A DNA stretch of 64,000 bases from positions 20,369,197 through 20,433,196 of the forward strand of contig JACMZG010001913.1 in assembly GCA_018340805.1 (NCBI GenBank), given 5' to 3'. The notes under the pieces were generated by a model. The model was not told the DNA's origin. It ran no database searches and was given only the letters and a program-made list of their open reading frames with translations. Shown here in pieces: positions 44,651 to 60,035 of this stretch; position 1 is the first letter of the stretch; each line of letters opens with the position of its first letter. The stretch is from Microvelia longipes. Lineage: Eukaryota > Arthropoda > Insecta > Hemiptera > Veliidae. A program made the position numbers and the translations under genes.

Positions 44651-45920
44651 TTAAATTGTTTGAAAAGGAACTATTTGTATGTAATGTATAACTGTAATAC
44701 AAGCCAGTAGCCAGTTAGGGGCATAGCCCTCTCTGACAAAGTAATTTTCATTGGAAGTTCGTTATAGATAAGTGAATATCGCTCCCCTCTGGGATTGGTC
44801 CTCCTCTACAAGTTTTGGCTTTTAGTCTCTAAAAGAATAATCCATAAAACCACATATATTTTTAATATTGTCATTGCTATCACCTGGCGCTATACACCAT
44901 CCATTAGTTTTAAGCTCCTCATATATTTCTATATAGAAATAAAACATGATATCTATTTTCTTTGATTTCAATTCTCTGTACTTTGTCACTTTTCTTATGA
45001 CGACCCCTAGAAATATAAGTATTTTTTAAAAATTTATCCTATTGACATCTAAAAAATCTTGTATTTTCTTAGTCTCAACGTCACTACACTTAAGGTTAAA
45101 TACCTTAAATTGTTAAAAAAACAGTATATGCACCTCAGGGTTTACAATTTAACTATTTGAAGTTAACAAAATAATAATTAGAAAAAAAACAAGCTGCCAA
45201 ATATGGAAATGAGCTTTCCTATCTATCTCATTTCTCAAAAACACAGAAAAACAGCCTGCCAGTTTGAATTACATATCTCAGAGACTGTGGAAGCCATAAA
45301 TACTAATTTTGTACTTGATTGAGGTCTTTTTGGACCCAGGACACTATAAACTAGCACTAGAGATATTTCTTTAAATCTCTATTTTTTGAAAATTTAAGCT
45401 GTCATCATTTTGAGACATTTCTGGAAATGCAATCAATTCTTCCTAAGCCCTTTGACTTGTCATTCACAATGGACAAAAAGTTAAACACGCTTTATAGTGC
45501 ATATATTTATAATGTGACTGTTTTTATATTATATTGGTGGTTATTTATTTACAAGTTATTACCAATCTTAAATAATAAAAAAAAACGTTTGAACTAATTA
45601 GAATATATATTTAAATAAACATTTTGTTTGATAAGGAAATCTAAAACACTGATATATAATTTATACAATTTATTATTGCCATCACAAAAATATAAATACC
45701 TACTTTTAGCATTAAAATATTAGGTATCATTATAAGCATTTTACCAGTAAGGAATCGGGACAAAGTAAATAATTAAGTGACATAATGAAATGAACAATTT
45801 ATTACAATTATTGACTATCTTAGAACCCTAAGATCACTTGGCTTTACAAAAAATAGTTTTTATACAAGTTGATCATCTAAAGAAAAAGTAAGGCGAGCCT
45901 TAATGGAGTTCATTTTAATA
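44651..45920. other. AT-rich intergenic, no gene seen
   Basis: Only short frames, no repeat recognised with other parts of the window. Confidence 0.45.
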
Positions 45921-46122
45921 AAAGAAGAAGAATAAGTATCTCTAAAAATATATTCCTTAATAGCAAAGCGCTTTCAACCTAATAAGAGGCCATCATCAGT
46001 GCTAGCCAAACAAACAAAAACTTTGTTTGTTAGGCTAGCACTGATGATGACCTCTTCTCAGGTTGGAAGTGCTTTGCTATGAAGAAATATATTTTTTTAG
46101 TAGAGATACTTCTTCTTCTTTT
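45921..46122. mobile_element. Short inverted repeat with paired hammerhead-like motifs (Penelope-like terminal piece)
   Basis: Arms of about 97 bp are reverse complements with some mismatches, meeting almost without a loop near 46016-46025 (CAAACAAAAAC). Each arm holds an outward-reading motif. The minus one (45963-45999) has CTGATGA, T, a stem GGCCTC...AGGTT, GAAA and GCGCTTT; the plus one (46041-46077) has CTGATGATG but GAAG in place of GAAA. The layout is a short version of that at 6505-7725 and 61783-63375. Confidence 0.65.
45963..45999 (-). ncRNA. Hammerhead-like ribozyme motif (variant)
   Basis: CTGATGA and GAAA boxes enclose a stem of about five pairs (two G-U). An AGCGCT palindrome follows GAAA and could be a minimal helix III, then TT at the cleavage position. 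One extra U lies between the CTGATGA box and the stem. Very short helix III forms are known in Penelope-like elements, where they cut as dimers. Confidence 0.45.
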
Positions 46123-46508
46123 TTTATCTCTTCTATGACCCTACTAGGTCATTTTCTAGGCTTTAAGAATGCAAACATATTAAAACAAAGTAAAAACCAT
46201 ACTATAAGAACCAATGATAATCAAATATATTAATAAATCCAGCGTTTAATCCAGGGTTTAAAATATTTTTTAAAGTGTTATTTTCTATTGAAAATTCACT
46301 ACAAAGAAGAATTTCATTATCTCACGACTAATTAATCACTTTTTTTTATTAATAAAAGGATGGGTTGTACATATAATATGCTTTGTTGAATTGACATTGG
46401 GTTTATGAATTATTAAATGTATTTATTTCTAAGAAATCAAAAAGGTAACTTATTAAAAAAACAATAATTAAAAACGAGTTAAAACATAAAAAATATTGGT
46501 CATAGTAT

Positions 46509-46645
46509 GACACACGGTTTAAATCAGTTAACAGTGTAGGAAAATGAGGTTGGTCTGATATGAAATTGTGGGCAGGGTTTAACATCCAAGACTACAGTCA
46601 TTGGCTCCCTTACATTATTTTCCCATGCTGTCAACTGTATCATAC
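46509..46645 (+). mobile_element. MITE family M1 copy
   Basis: ACACACGGTTTAAATCAGTT at the left and GCTGTCAACTGTATCATAC at the right, with TGAAATTGTGGG and CATTGGCTCCC inside. Flanks show ATAGTATG on the left and CATACTATAA on the right. Confidence 0.75.
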
Positions 46646-46904
46646 TATAAAAATGGTTAAAGAAGATACAGCATTTAACACAGTATAGTATAAATAATGT
46701 GTATAGAATACAATCAGTACTGATATCACATTAAGTCATAAAATATAAATTGGGACGAAATGAATCTATAAGGCAAGATGTACATTTATTTTAAAAAATA
46801 AATGTTTTCATTTAAAAAATAGTTTAAATGTATCTATCACTGATTGCTTGAAATGGGATGTCTGCCAAAATTATTTTAATAAAAATAGCTAAAAATACAC
46901 TCAT

Positions 46905-47505
46905 CCTTTCTGCTTCGGACTCGCTTCACTCTTTCTTAGATAGTAAACACACTCGTTTCATTCCAGCGGTCACCCATCCAGGCAATCGCCACGCTTGATG
47001 CTTGCCTTACTTTTATGATCCAATAAAAGTCATGGATATACTTGTTGTATTCAAATTAAATTTGGTACACTTATTTCTTAAGTAAAGTACTAAATTTCAA
47101 CTTAATTGGCTTATTTTACAATTTTTTAAAAATTGTATACAAGTCATCTGACAAAAATTGAACTAAGGCTGATAATGAGATAAAACTTAAAACATATGTT
47201 AGTCTTATACTACATGGGTGCCAAATCATAATCCAATTGCATAATTTTTCTGCGATTTATGATTTTTCTAAATTTTGCATTATTGAGGGTTAATGACATC
47301 ATAAAAAATTATTTTCCGAATAGCAAAATTACATCTTAGACTGATTTTTATAGTCTGTTATTATACTAACTATCTAGTCTGTTATCATTGTAGCACTGGG
47401 AGCTACAATCCACGTGTTTTTTACCTTAAAAACAGCTGAAACGAATAATTCGTTTCATATCTTTTCGCAAACACAATCCTTTTCCTATATACCATAAATG
47501 AGGAA
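46905..47505 (-). repeat. Dispersed repeat R1, copy 3, reverse orientation
   Basis: Reads in reverse of 2310-2815: GACTCGCTTCACTC, CGGTCACCCATC, TTTATGATCCAATAAAAGTC, CTGATAATGAGATAAAACTT. Its far end (CACTGGGAGCTACAATC ... GCAAACACAATCC) matches the COA8 intron 2 fragment. Confidence 0.75.
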
Positions 47506-48239
47506 AAGTAAAAACGGAGATGAATACACCACGTAACATAAGTCAACCACCACCAAGCACCATAAGTGCACCAGAAAGAAACTTAAAACTTGCTGTCATT
47601 AGAAAAACAAATGCTGTCTTAATTTTTTGATTTAGATCAGAATCATAGAATATAATAGGTATAGAATGTCTAAAGGTAATCGAGAGCGTCAGACAGAAGG
47701 GGGGATGAACTCGGTGCTGGCATCTAGAGGCAGCTCTAAAACTAATTTTCTTAACTAAAACATTCTTTCTCCCCACTTTTCTAAATTAGTGTGATAAAAA
47801 TCATCTCGCTATTATTATATAAAGGGAATATTTGGATAAATTAGTTTTGTGCCACAAATAAGACCACAGTGACAGATTCTTGTAGTTAGCATGGTGAAAC
47901 TACCAAATAAGATACTAGCGCTCCCCTTAACTGGCAATTGAACTAACCTTTTCTTGTCAGAAATAATAAATCCCAGGATCATCTTTCTTTATCTAAATAT
48001 TCTTTGACTCGAACTAGTAATTTTAGTCCAGTTGTTCTTCCTTAACAGAAAAAAAAATTTAAGTTGAAAAATAAACATGTATATACTTAATTTATAATTA
48101 ATGGGATACTAAACCTACTTTTCAACCAATGTACAAGCATCCTACAGATGCTCTGTTAGTAAGTACTGTTTTATAAACTTATAATCTGAATCCTCATTAA
48201 GCGCAAGGACTGTATCTTCTTTAATGTAATTAAATATAA

Positions 48240-48310
<71 letters not shown>

Positions 48311-49966
48311 ATCTTTTGTTTTAAATAAAAAAAAATCTTAGACTAGAAAGTTAGACTGAAATAAATTAACTGTTACAAATTTTAAGAGTTTTAACAAATC
48401 TTGCATATTTGTTGAAATTTTGTAAGTAAGGGAAAATAAAAATTCTCCATATTGTTACTTACTGAACGTTTAAAATGGCGATTATTTAGAGTCTATTAGT
48501 CATTCTAAATTAAATGAGACATTACATTAAAAAAAAGATAAACAAATATTATTTAAAATAATCTTTGAAATAACATTGATTATAAAAATGAAACGATTTA
48601 AACTAACAAGATTAAAAATTTTAAACATTAAAAAGTGAGGAAATTAAAAAAAAGTTAAAGGAAGACAAATTATTTAGTTATAAATCATAAATAAGGTACA
48701 CAAAAAAATTATTCTTTTCATTACTAAATGATTTTGTTTTAAAAACATATAGAATTGATTAAAGAAATTAACCAAACATATTATGAGATCAAACAATTTA
48801 AAAAACATATGTTATCTTCAGACAGTGTATAATGTGAAATTTATTGACTAGTCTTTAGGGATTAAAGAAACACTTTTTACTCTCAAGAGAGAAAAAATTA
48901 TTTTTTACTCTCTTGGGAGTATACCGCCAAATCTAGTAGAAGCAGGTATTTCCCATTGTTTGTGGGGGAGGGGTATCCTCTAAATTTCAAAGGGGGACAC
49001 CAAAATTGTATTCTTTTTTTTCAGAGGGGGCTCAAAATTAAAGTTGGGAACTTAATCGAAAAAAAAATTAATGGTTCAAAATTTATAACATCCAACATTA
49101 ATAAAGGGGACCAGAAGAAAAAACAACAAGACATCAAAAATAATAATACAACAATTATATAATTACATCAATGTCTGGAGATAAAATCTTGTACATACAC
49201 CTCGGGAGTAAAATGCTATTTTTACTCACAATAATTACCACTCTCGGTTTTGCCTAAGGAGTTTCCTTAGGCATTGGTTCCCTTAGTGTTCACCTTAGGG
49301 AACCAACTTACTTCTTAGGTAAATAATGACATTATTTATTCCCTTAGTGCATAAATAACTATACTTTTTAAACTAAATTTTAAAAAAGGGAATGTAGCAA
49401 AAGAGATCTTAAATCAGTAAAATTTTCCAAATGAAATTTAAATAATGTTAAAGCAGAGCTAACTCATACAAACAATAATATTATTTCACTACAATGGTAT
49501 CACAAAAAACAAGAATAACTCATATTATTTTTACTGAAATAAATAAAATAACATTTTAAGTAACAGGTTATTAAAACAAATGTTTCTTGTAGGAAAACAA
49601 AACAATATTTATCAGCAAATTACTTTAATTCTAAATTCAAAGCAATATCAAATCACTAAAAAAAGTTTTACTAGATGGAACATTCCAGATGAGCTAACAT
49701 TAATATCTGAAAAATATATTGATGCTGGATTTTTGAAAATAAACTCTTTTCTCAGCAAGTCAGCCTTAAAGAGTACGCATTTACCTTTTGGTAAATATTA
49801 CACAAATGGGATATATGCGTTACCATTTTTGTGTAATAGTTAAAAAAGAGCATAACATAAAAAAACTGTTTTGAAAATTACATTAGATCCTTTAATTAAA
49901 TTTAGAAATACAAAATTTGAAAATTATTAAATCCTTTAATTTCATTTAAAAATCCTTACAAATTTT
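47506..49966. other. Intergenic; (TA)n at 48241-48311; no gene seen
   Basis: Includes a TA microsatellite at 48241-48311 and imperfect hairpins near 48885-48925 (ACTCTCAAGAGAG region) and 49255-49310 (CCTAAGGAG...CTTAGG and GGTTCCCTTAG...CTAAGGGAACC... type). ORFs at 47543-47776, 48956-49162 and 49580-49843 have no recognised content. Confidence 0.45.
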
Positions 49967-50292
49967 GTAAATTAAACTATTTTTTCTGAGGTAGGGAGTT
50001 TAAGTTCACTTTTTTCCCTGCACAAAATTTGTTTGTAAATTAAACTATTCTTTCCCTGTTGCACAAAATGTGTTTGTAAATTAAACTATTCTTTCCCTGT
50101 TGCACAAAATGTGTTTGTAAATTAAACTATTCTTTCCCTGTTGCACAAAATGTGTTTGTAAATTAAACTATTCTTTCCCTGTTGCACAAAATGTGTTTGT
50201 AAATTAAACGTTGCACACGTTGCAAAAATGTGTTTGTAAATTAAACTATTCTTTCCCTGTTGCACAAAATGTGTTTGTAAATTAAACTATTT
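49967..50292. repeat. 41-bp minisatellite, about seven copies
   Basis: Unit TTGCACAAAATGTGTTTGTA followed by AATTAAACTATTCTTTCCCTG. The inner copies are nearly identical; one at about 50195-50225 is disturbed (ACGTTGCACACGTTGCAAAA) and edge copies are diverged. Confidence 0.93.
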
Positions 50293-52261
<1,969 letters not shown>

Positions 52262-52299
52262 TCTAGACACTTTCTTGTAACACTCTATCTTTCGAACGG

Positions 52300-52830
52300 A
52301 TAAATATTTTTTAACCAAACTTGGTACAAAAATCAACCTTGAGGAGGACACGAACCCTATTGAAAACCAGGTTTTTGTGACGTCATTAACCCGGTTAGCT
52401 GAGTCAGCGAAATTTTCAAAAAATCGGCAAAATTCAGGGTTAATATTTTTGCCGCAAAAAAGGTCAATATTTATGTTTTTGAGATGCTGAATCGAATGAA
52501 ACCGGTCCGAAGTCGATACGACCACTATAAGTGACCTAAAAATCGAATAAACCATTGTAAATTACCGAAAACCAAAATTTAGGTCGATTAAAAAATAAAT
52601 TTCGAGTAGGGTGTCGTTTTCTATGTAATTTTGGGCGCTGAATCGAATGAAACCGGTAACTTTTTGGTAACTTTAAGTTACCAAAAAGTCGAAAAAACCA
52701 CAAAAATTGTAGAAAACCAACATTACGGTCCTTGAAAAAATTTTGAGTAGGGTGTCGTTTTCAATGTTTTTTGGGCCTCTGAGTTGAATGCCAGTGGTCC
52801 GGAGTCAATACGACCACTCAAACTCGCTAA
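52300..52830. repeat. Tandem repeat of about 140 bp, three diverged copies
   Basis: CTGAATCGAATGAAACCGGT recurs at about 52487 and 52646 (with CTGAGTTGAATGCCAGTGGT at about 52779), each preceded by a GTCGTTTTC- or GTCAATATT-type stretch and followed by GTCGATACGACCACT or a relative. The first copy overlaps sequence like the R1 family (GACGTCATTAACC). Confidence 0.7.
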
Positions 52831-53099
52831 AACTTTTTAAAGATAAAAAGTTTTAGCGAAATGCGCTAAAACCTTTTAAAGATAACTGACTAAGCTTTAA
52901 TCTAGTGCAAATAATAGTGCGTACTTCTAATTTTAGAGGCATAGTTTTGTACAACCAACTGGATAATTATGCGCATTTCCTTTGGAAAATACAGACAAAA
53001 TGAGTTACGAGCAGTGCTTGACAATTGAGTAACTGCTTAGGTTCTAAAGCATGAACCGGAACCACGCAATGGGCATGGTTCTTGCATAAGCAAGAAATT

Positions 53100-53400
53100 G
53101 GTTGTTTAGCACGGAAACACGCATTCTGAATGAAATTCGCCCGACAGCGGACCACCGCGCCGGAACTATTTATTTACTAGTTGTAAACTTATATAATGTA
53201 AAAAGCACGGAAACACGCATCCAAAGGAAATTCGCCCGACATGCGGACCACCGCGCCAGAATTATTTCTAGTTGTAAACTTAATTAGGTAAAAAAAACGA
53301 TAAAAAATTATTGTCCCTACTAGGATTCGAACCCAGTACTCTGGGTTTGAGTGCTCGCATCCAAAGGAAATTCGCCGACATGCGGACCACCGCGCCAGAA
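53100..53400 (-). repeat. Cluster of tRNA-derived SINE pieces
   Basis: On the minus strand, TGGCGCGGTGGTCCGC (53382-53397) resembles an RNA polymerase III A box and GGTTCGAATCC (53323-53333) a B box, spaced as in tRNA genes. The segment is not a tRNA: the cloverleaf does not fold as expected. Two further copies of the A-box half, each with GCGAATTTC and GGAAACACGCAT-type ends, lie at about 53107-53166 and 53206-53272. Confidence 0.6.
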
Positions 53401-54055
53401 TTTTTATAACTACATAACTTGGACTGATGACAATAGGCTCATCATATAACATCCCCAAGAACTCGCCATACTCCAAGTTTTGTTTAGATTAGAAAAAACC
53501 TTTGATAGTTATTGTTTGTATAGATTTTTTACAATAGGAAATAGATCTGAAATAGATTTTTGACAATTTCAATCATCAACAAGAACCTTCCAAACAACCT
53601 TGTAAGCGTGATTTTCATGATAAAAGTATGTTATATAATTAAATAAGCTTAATAAAATAAATAATTAGCTAAAGCAAATAAAGGAAGCATAGCAAAGGAA
53701 GGAAGATGAATAAGTGAGAGATAGACGGTATCCACAAGTGATATATAGTGCTGGGAAATACTCTCATGATAAAGTTGTAACTACATTTAAGGCTTGATAA
53801 AAATGTACCCTTTTTAAACAATTCTAAATTTGATGTTTATAAAGGATTAATTAGCTTTAGTTCAATATTAATAATTTTTACCTATTAAATTTTGTAAATC
53901 TTTGTTTTCATCTTCATCTAAGTTTAAGTCATAAATGCATACAATATAAAAATATTTTAGTTAGCTTTGAAGATGTAAACAAAGATTTATGAAATTATAA
54001 TAAGCAAATAACATTTATTTCTAATATTTATATAGACTTAAAGCAAGTTATTATA
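53401..54055. other. AT-rich intergenic, no gene seen
   Basis: Nothing recognisable beyond one copy of the AATAAAGGAAG segment near 53680. Confidence 0.45.
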
Positions 54056-54236
54056 GTATAACCAACAGTTAAAATCAGTTGTCAGCATGAGAAAATAATG
54101 GGAGGGAACCAATGAGGTTCCTCCTTGATGTTAAACCACACCCACAATTTTATATCATGGCAAACCTCATAGGTTCTTCAACAATATTTTCCCTTCACTT
54201 TTAACTAATTTTAACCATGATTTATACCTTAGTCCT
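54056..54236 (-). mobile_element. MITE family M1 copy, reverse orientation
   Basis: TTAAAATCAGTTGTCAGCATG at the left, TTAACTAATTTTAACCATG at the right, with AACCAATGAGGTTCCTCC, GTTAAACCACACCCACAATT and CCTCATAGGTTC inside, in reverse order to the copies at 34530 and 54364. Confidence 0.75.
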
Positions 54237-54363
54237 TTATAAATATGGAGTTCAATAAAATATTGTTATCTACAAAGAAATTCTAAAATCTGATAGAATA
54301 CACTTTGAAAAATAAAGAAATAATATTATTTAAAAATATAAATACTGTACATTGTTATAGTAT

Positions 54364-54532
54364 TGCACACGGTTATAATCAGTTGACAGTGTTAAAATCT
54401 TGTTGAGAAATTAATAAGGTTAGCCCTATATAAAATTGTGGATGTGGTTTATCATCTAGGACTAACCTCATTGGCTTCCTTGCATTATTTTTCTACTCTG
54501 TCAACTGATTATAACTATGTGTTATACTATAA
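54364..54532 (+). mobile_element. MITE family M1 copy
   Basis: GCACACGGTTATAATCAGTT and CAACTGATTATAACTATGTG form terminal repeats around AAAATTGTGGATGTGG and ACTAACCTCATTGG. Only about 130 bp from the reverse copy at 54056-54236. Confidence 0.8.
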
Positions 54533-57500
54533 ATCTATCTGAAAACGCCATTCTAAACCCTTGAGGCCATGCTCAGTTGATTTTAGTGTTTTAAGCATAC
54601 TACTTACTTATAATTTACAGAGATTTTCAAAATAATTAGCAGAACCAAAACTAAAGTATAAAAAATAAATAAAAAAGTAAATCACATAACAAGGATGGAA
54701 CAAAATAACAAATTAAACTAAAAGATTATAGTTTGAGATACACACATATAGATAAACTTAATTTTTTTTAATAATGAAACTGTAGTTACTGATACATCAC
54801 TAATATTGGACTAGAGAGCATACTTTGTTCTAAATTAGAAAAGTATGATTACTTTAAGAAGTCAACATAAATTGGTGTCAGAGTTTGAAATTTATAAATT
54901 GGTGTATAACATCCACTCTCATTTCTTTTATCAGTGGCGTGGCCAAGGATGGTCTCGGAGACCCCACCCCAACTCTCTCAACTTTTTTTGATCCTTTAAA
55001 CTTTTCAGTAAATTAATAATTTAAGGAACTAAAATAAAAATTGTCTTTTTTAAGCTAAAAAAAAGCTTTTTTAGCTTGCTCTAAAATGTATTGGTTTTAA
55101 ATACCCACGTGAACGCTACACAGATGTAAAATGTACAGTTAAGTTTGAATTTAGAGCTAAGGTAGGAAAAAATTAGCTTAGGTCAAAGCTAGTAGACATA
55201 AATTTAACATTTATGTCCCCTACCAACAACAAATGTTTAGTAATAAAAAACTTCAAAACATTTCATAATCCAGTGATACATTTTCTCTTTAATGCATCTT
55301 TTAATTTAAAAAAGTGTTTAAAAAAAGAGAAAAATAATTTACGAGAAACCAAAGAATTTTGCATAAATTGATTTTCCCCAGGGAAAATCCTGGCCACACC
55401 ACCGTTTTTGATACAATAATTATAAATTAAACATTTACACAAATAATATTTGTTAAGTAAATTACATACAACAACTGATAGTTGTTTACATCTAACAACT
55501 AAATCAAAGAAATTCGGATTTTATTTATTAAAAACTAATTAAGAAGCTCCAATTTAAGTAGGAAGATCTAAATCAAATCAAATAATCAAGATATTTAGAT
55601 AAATACATAATTAGACATACAAGCTAGTACTTATAATTAGCTAAATATATCTGAACTTTTGGATTACAGTCTTATCATATTATAGAAACAATAGTACAAA
55701 TTATATTGTTTAGCCATGAATAAACAAAAACATGGTGATTTGCTTATTTCTTAAGTAATAAGTTTAAATGGACCAACCACAGTGTTTATGCTTTTGTTTA
55801 CCATCCTGTCAATGGATTCATTAGCATGCCCTCTATATAGGAGGGTATACATGGACTTTCAATAAAAAAAATTCCAATTGAGGACCATGTGTATAATAAG
55901 GCAAACTAGTAAAATACTGTTTTAATCTTAACGCTTACTGACGCTGTTTTTTGTATTCCCTGTATTGTTCCATTCCTATTAGATTAGAGTAGAATTTTCT
56001 ACTGGCGCTAAACAAATATTTAGATTAATCCTGTGTACCTTAAAAGAGACAAAATTTGTTTCTTTTTCCTCTATGATAATACCGCAATCCAAAAAAATAA
56101 TTTGAACTTTAATCACTTTCAATTTGAAAGTGAAAATCAATTAGCCTATTAACAACAAAAATAAATGAGACAATAATCTTCAAAGAAGATCATACTTCAA
56201 AGAATCATAAAAATAAAATTTAGAACATAACATATATAAAGCATAAATAGCTAACATTTAATTAAAAAAATAGACTAAAATTTTAAAATGAATTAAAATT
56301 TAATTAAAACAAAATCTCAAATTTAATAAAAATTCTTAAAGTACAATATTTGATGCTAATATATTTAAACAAGTGCAGAACACCTAGATATTAATAGTTT
56401 AACTTTGGTGATAGTAGTTATACAGCTATATATAATAAATTTAATAACTAAAATATAAATAAACACACAATGGTAAGTTAAAAATACCCTAAAATAAATA
56501 ATATTAACAACTATGTAAGCACTTATTTTTGTACATAAAATGATTTTGTCTTTTATAATTGAAACCTATAGATTAGATTTTAGGCAGTAAGTCTTAAAAG
56601 GTTTTACCAGTTTAAGGCATAGAGATATTATTACTAGAGAGGAGCTATCGATTAAATTTTGAAACATCGTAAAAATAATTTAAACACCCTTGATTATTAA
56701 TATAATCGAATAAAAAACAATAACTTATATAATACAAACTATTACGTTTGTAATAGAAAACAAAACATACAAAAATGTGTGACAAGCCAATTATTGATTT
56801 ATTATAACCTTAACTCACTCTTAGAGGATTAATAGGGTTACACAGAAACTTTGATAGCCCCAACAACATGTTGCAGGCGTCTAAAATAGGGCGAGGGTGC
56901 AGTCGTGAAGCCTGACAGGTCAGAGCACTCTCATCATTAAGTACGGAAGTGGAAAGGGATTGATGAGATTAAAATTAACCCACCATCGTACTGAATAGAA
57001 TCAATCTCAAGAATGCATTTTAACTGTCTCGTGTGATTATTCAATAGGTTACGTTGGTTATTGGCGTTATCAATTAAAAGAATTGAAGGGATGAAAAAAT
57101 GAGACACAAAACACAAGAATACAAAATAGAGAAATTATGCTGGTTGTTGTCATGTTTCTTGTTTATGCCCAAACTTAATTATGAAGAGCAATTATTAATT
57201 TGTGATAGCTAAAATTATACCTTCTTTGGTTTTCAATTGAGAATATGTAAACTGGAAGTTTGACTTTTTGGTTTTAGTGTCCTTGATTACTGACACCACT
57301 ATACTTTAAGTTTTCAGGTCTTTTGTACTGTTAATTCCATTTCTGTTGTTTTTTTTATTGAGTTCTATCTTGCTAAGTGTTTTATCAGATAAAAATTATC
57401 AAAGAGAGATTATGCAAATTTATTTTTAAAATTTTTGATTTTCCTGCTAGGAAAGTTTTATTATCACTGGAGTGGGGCAAAAGTGAACAAACTAGCAGTG

Positions 57501-60035
57501 AGCTCAGGGCATTTACTTTTGATCTGCCCCTCAACTAGATTTTTGCTTTGAGAGCGTCTAAGGCTCCACACTTGACTATGCCTTCTGAACCACCAAAGAA
57601 AACACCTTTTATTTAGAGAGTTCTGAATCATCAGACCTTGCAAATGCACTCAGAGATAGACTATGCCCTCTCTAGAAATATATCTCTATGATTGTAGGTA
57701 TGAAACATGGTAATGAACTCAGCAAAATTTCTTTGCATTATCTCAACCTGATAGAGTTCATAAGGTGATTCAATTGGAGGGTTTTTATGAATGAAATATT
57801 TTTTTTTACAAGTTATGTTACAGTCCGGAGTGGACATCATTGCAGGAATAAACAGCAAATTTTCAATGTTAACCTCCTATACTGATTTCTGCGATGAACG
57901 CACACCTCCGCATTTGGTTTGTTTACATCGAATTGAATCACCTTATAAATTTCAAACATCTTGGCGTTCTCTATAGTAAAATATTAAAATATTTAAGTAT
58001 ATACCAATTTTTTTTCTAGAAAATTGGCAACAGTTGAACTCACTGACACTTATAATGAGGATAATAAGATACAAGTTTTACGAAATTTTACCAAACCCTT
58101 AAAAGGCTGGTGCATTTTTCATTGGTATGTTGAATTCCATGTTCCTGGTGTTTCATACTATGAATTCATGTTAGAGACTATCTAGGAACTATGTTATTCT
58201 ATGTTAATCTAATCACTGCAATACTTAAACCATAACTGTTCTAAAATACCAACACATTCGTCATCATCTAATCTACTATTTTCATAGTGAAAATTGAATA
58301 TAATTTAAAGCATATTCGTAAAGTTACTTGGAAGTTAAGTTAGTTGCTTACAAGATTACAATCTAATTCGTAGCTAATTAAACTTGACAAATACATGTCG
58401 ACTAAAAAGTGTTAAAAGTTAAGATTATAAATACTAGATATGGTATTAAAGAGGATATACTATACTGAAATGGTACACCGAGGTTAAGTATATATTTGTC
58501 CAACATATTGAACAAATAGCTAAGCTATGAACAACCTGAACAGTAAATTGTACAGCAAGTTTCAAATAATAAATAATAAGTAAAATTAACCAAACTACTC
58601 AAATAAAAATATCTTTCTTGATATTAATACAATTTTTTTAATATTATTGGCATTGACCTTATAGATCATACAGCCATAAGAGCATCGGACTTTTATTACT
58701 TTTAAGAGCCAAATGGCAAAAATACTTTTATTACTAAAGGGAGGACTATGGTTGAATAACACAGTGATAAGGGGTCTGGTAGTGTTGGCAATATCCATAA
58801 CAGCTTACTCCTATACTACACTTACAGCTACCTACTCTTCAGAGCCAGGGACTCTCCATCCCTCTACAACCCCAGTCCTACAAGGCAGGCATTTTTCAGT
58901 GACATAACATAAAATCACTTTATACATCACAGATAATTAAGGGACATAAGCGATGGATATTAATTAAAACTTGTTTAAATTAATTTTACTTAATTTAAGA
59001 CAAAATCGTCAAAAAATTATGCAATATTTACGTGACACTGTAATTATTATTAAAAATAAAAAAATGACATCACCAATACAGTTATGGTGTCAAGTTACCC
59101 AAAGAATGGTAAGAGCTGTTGTATTCTCCATCTAAGTATTAGTCTCTTTGTATGTGACCAATTGTCACCTTACTTCCATAACAATACTAGAGAGAATTAC
59201 ATAAAATTTAATACTGTAGACAACTAAGAAGAACATTTAAAACTACTATTAGAATCAAATAAATAAATAAAACTTAGTCAAATTAAATACATAAAGCAGG
59301 ATTCTGTGGCAGGTTTTTTTAAGGGATTCCTATTTAATTTTTTTAGAAGATTGTTTACTGTCTATAGTTTAGCACACAGTTATAATCAGTTAACAACAAA
59401 GAGACTAAAACTATTAGAGGGAGGATACAACACTTCTTATCATTCCTTGGGTAGCTAGGTGCCGTAACGGTACAATGGTGATGTCATTTTTTTTATTTTT
59501 CCTAATAATTAGTTAGTGATATAAAAATCACATGTAAAACTAAAAGATTGTAAACCAATATAACAATCTTCAACTTTATTAAACATCCACTATACTAAGC
59601 TTAGACTCAACCCACTAAACAGCAACATTGAGTAATAAAAATCAATATTTTAGATAATAAAAAGAAATGACAGTAAACAAAGCCAAAAGCTTAGTTACTT
59701 CTAATATATATCAAAAACAATTTACATCCTTAGAACAACACTAGTATAGACAAAGCACACCCCACGTAATACACTGATACCAAGGGTGTTAGACTGGAGT
59801 CACTGCCAACCTAACAAATATAAATTATACATTTTTAAGAATATTTCCTATTAAAGTTGTTTAAAAAATAATAAAGCAATGCCAAGAAAACAAATATTTA
59901 ACACTTTAAGATAAAGTTTTTAATATAAGGTTGTTTCATAACTTTTATAGTCTAACATTACCTACCTCACTAAAGTATTTCATCCAAATCTTAAAAACTG
60001 TATTCTCAAAATAAAATAATGTGACCAAATACCAT
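54533..60035. other. Long AT-rich intergenic stretch, no supported gene
   Basis: No ORF above about 67 codons and none recognised. A 56-codon open stretch at 58018-58185 (plus, LATVELTDTYNEDNKIQ) and ORFs at 57464-57976 on both strands look like chance or old relics. ATAAGGTGATTCAATT near 57760 and its complement near 57940 form a loose inverted pair. An M1 end fragment lies near 59372-59395. Confidence 0.45.

Noticed and set aside
49967..50292. CRISPR array
   Set aside because: Direct repeats of 41 bp are contiguous with no unique spacers, and the genome is eukaryotic; it is a minisatellite.
53314..53398. tRNA gene
   Set aside because: A- and B-box-like sequences are present, but the acceptor ends do not pair and no anticodon arm is evident; a SINE piece fits better.
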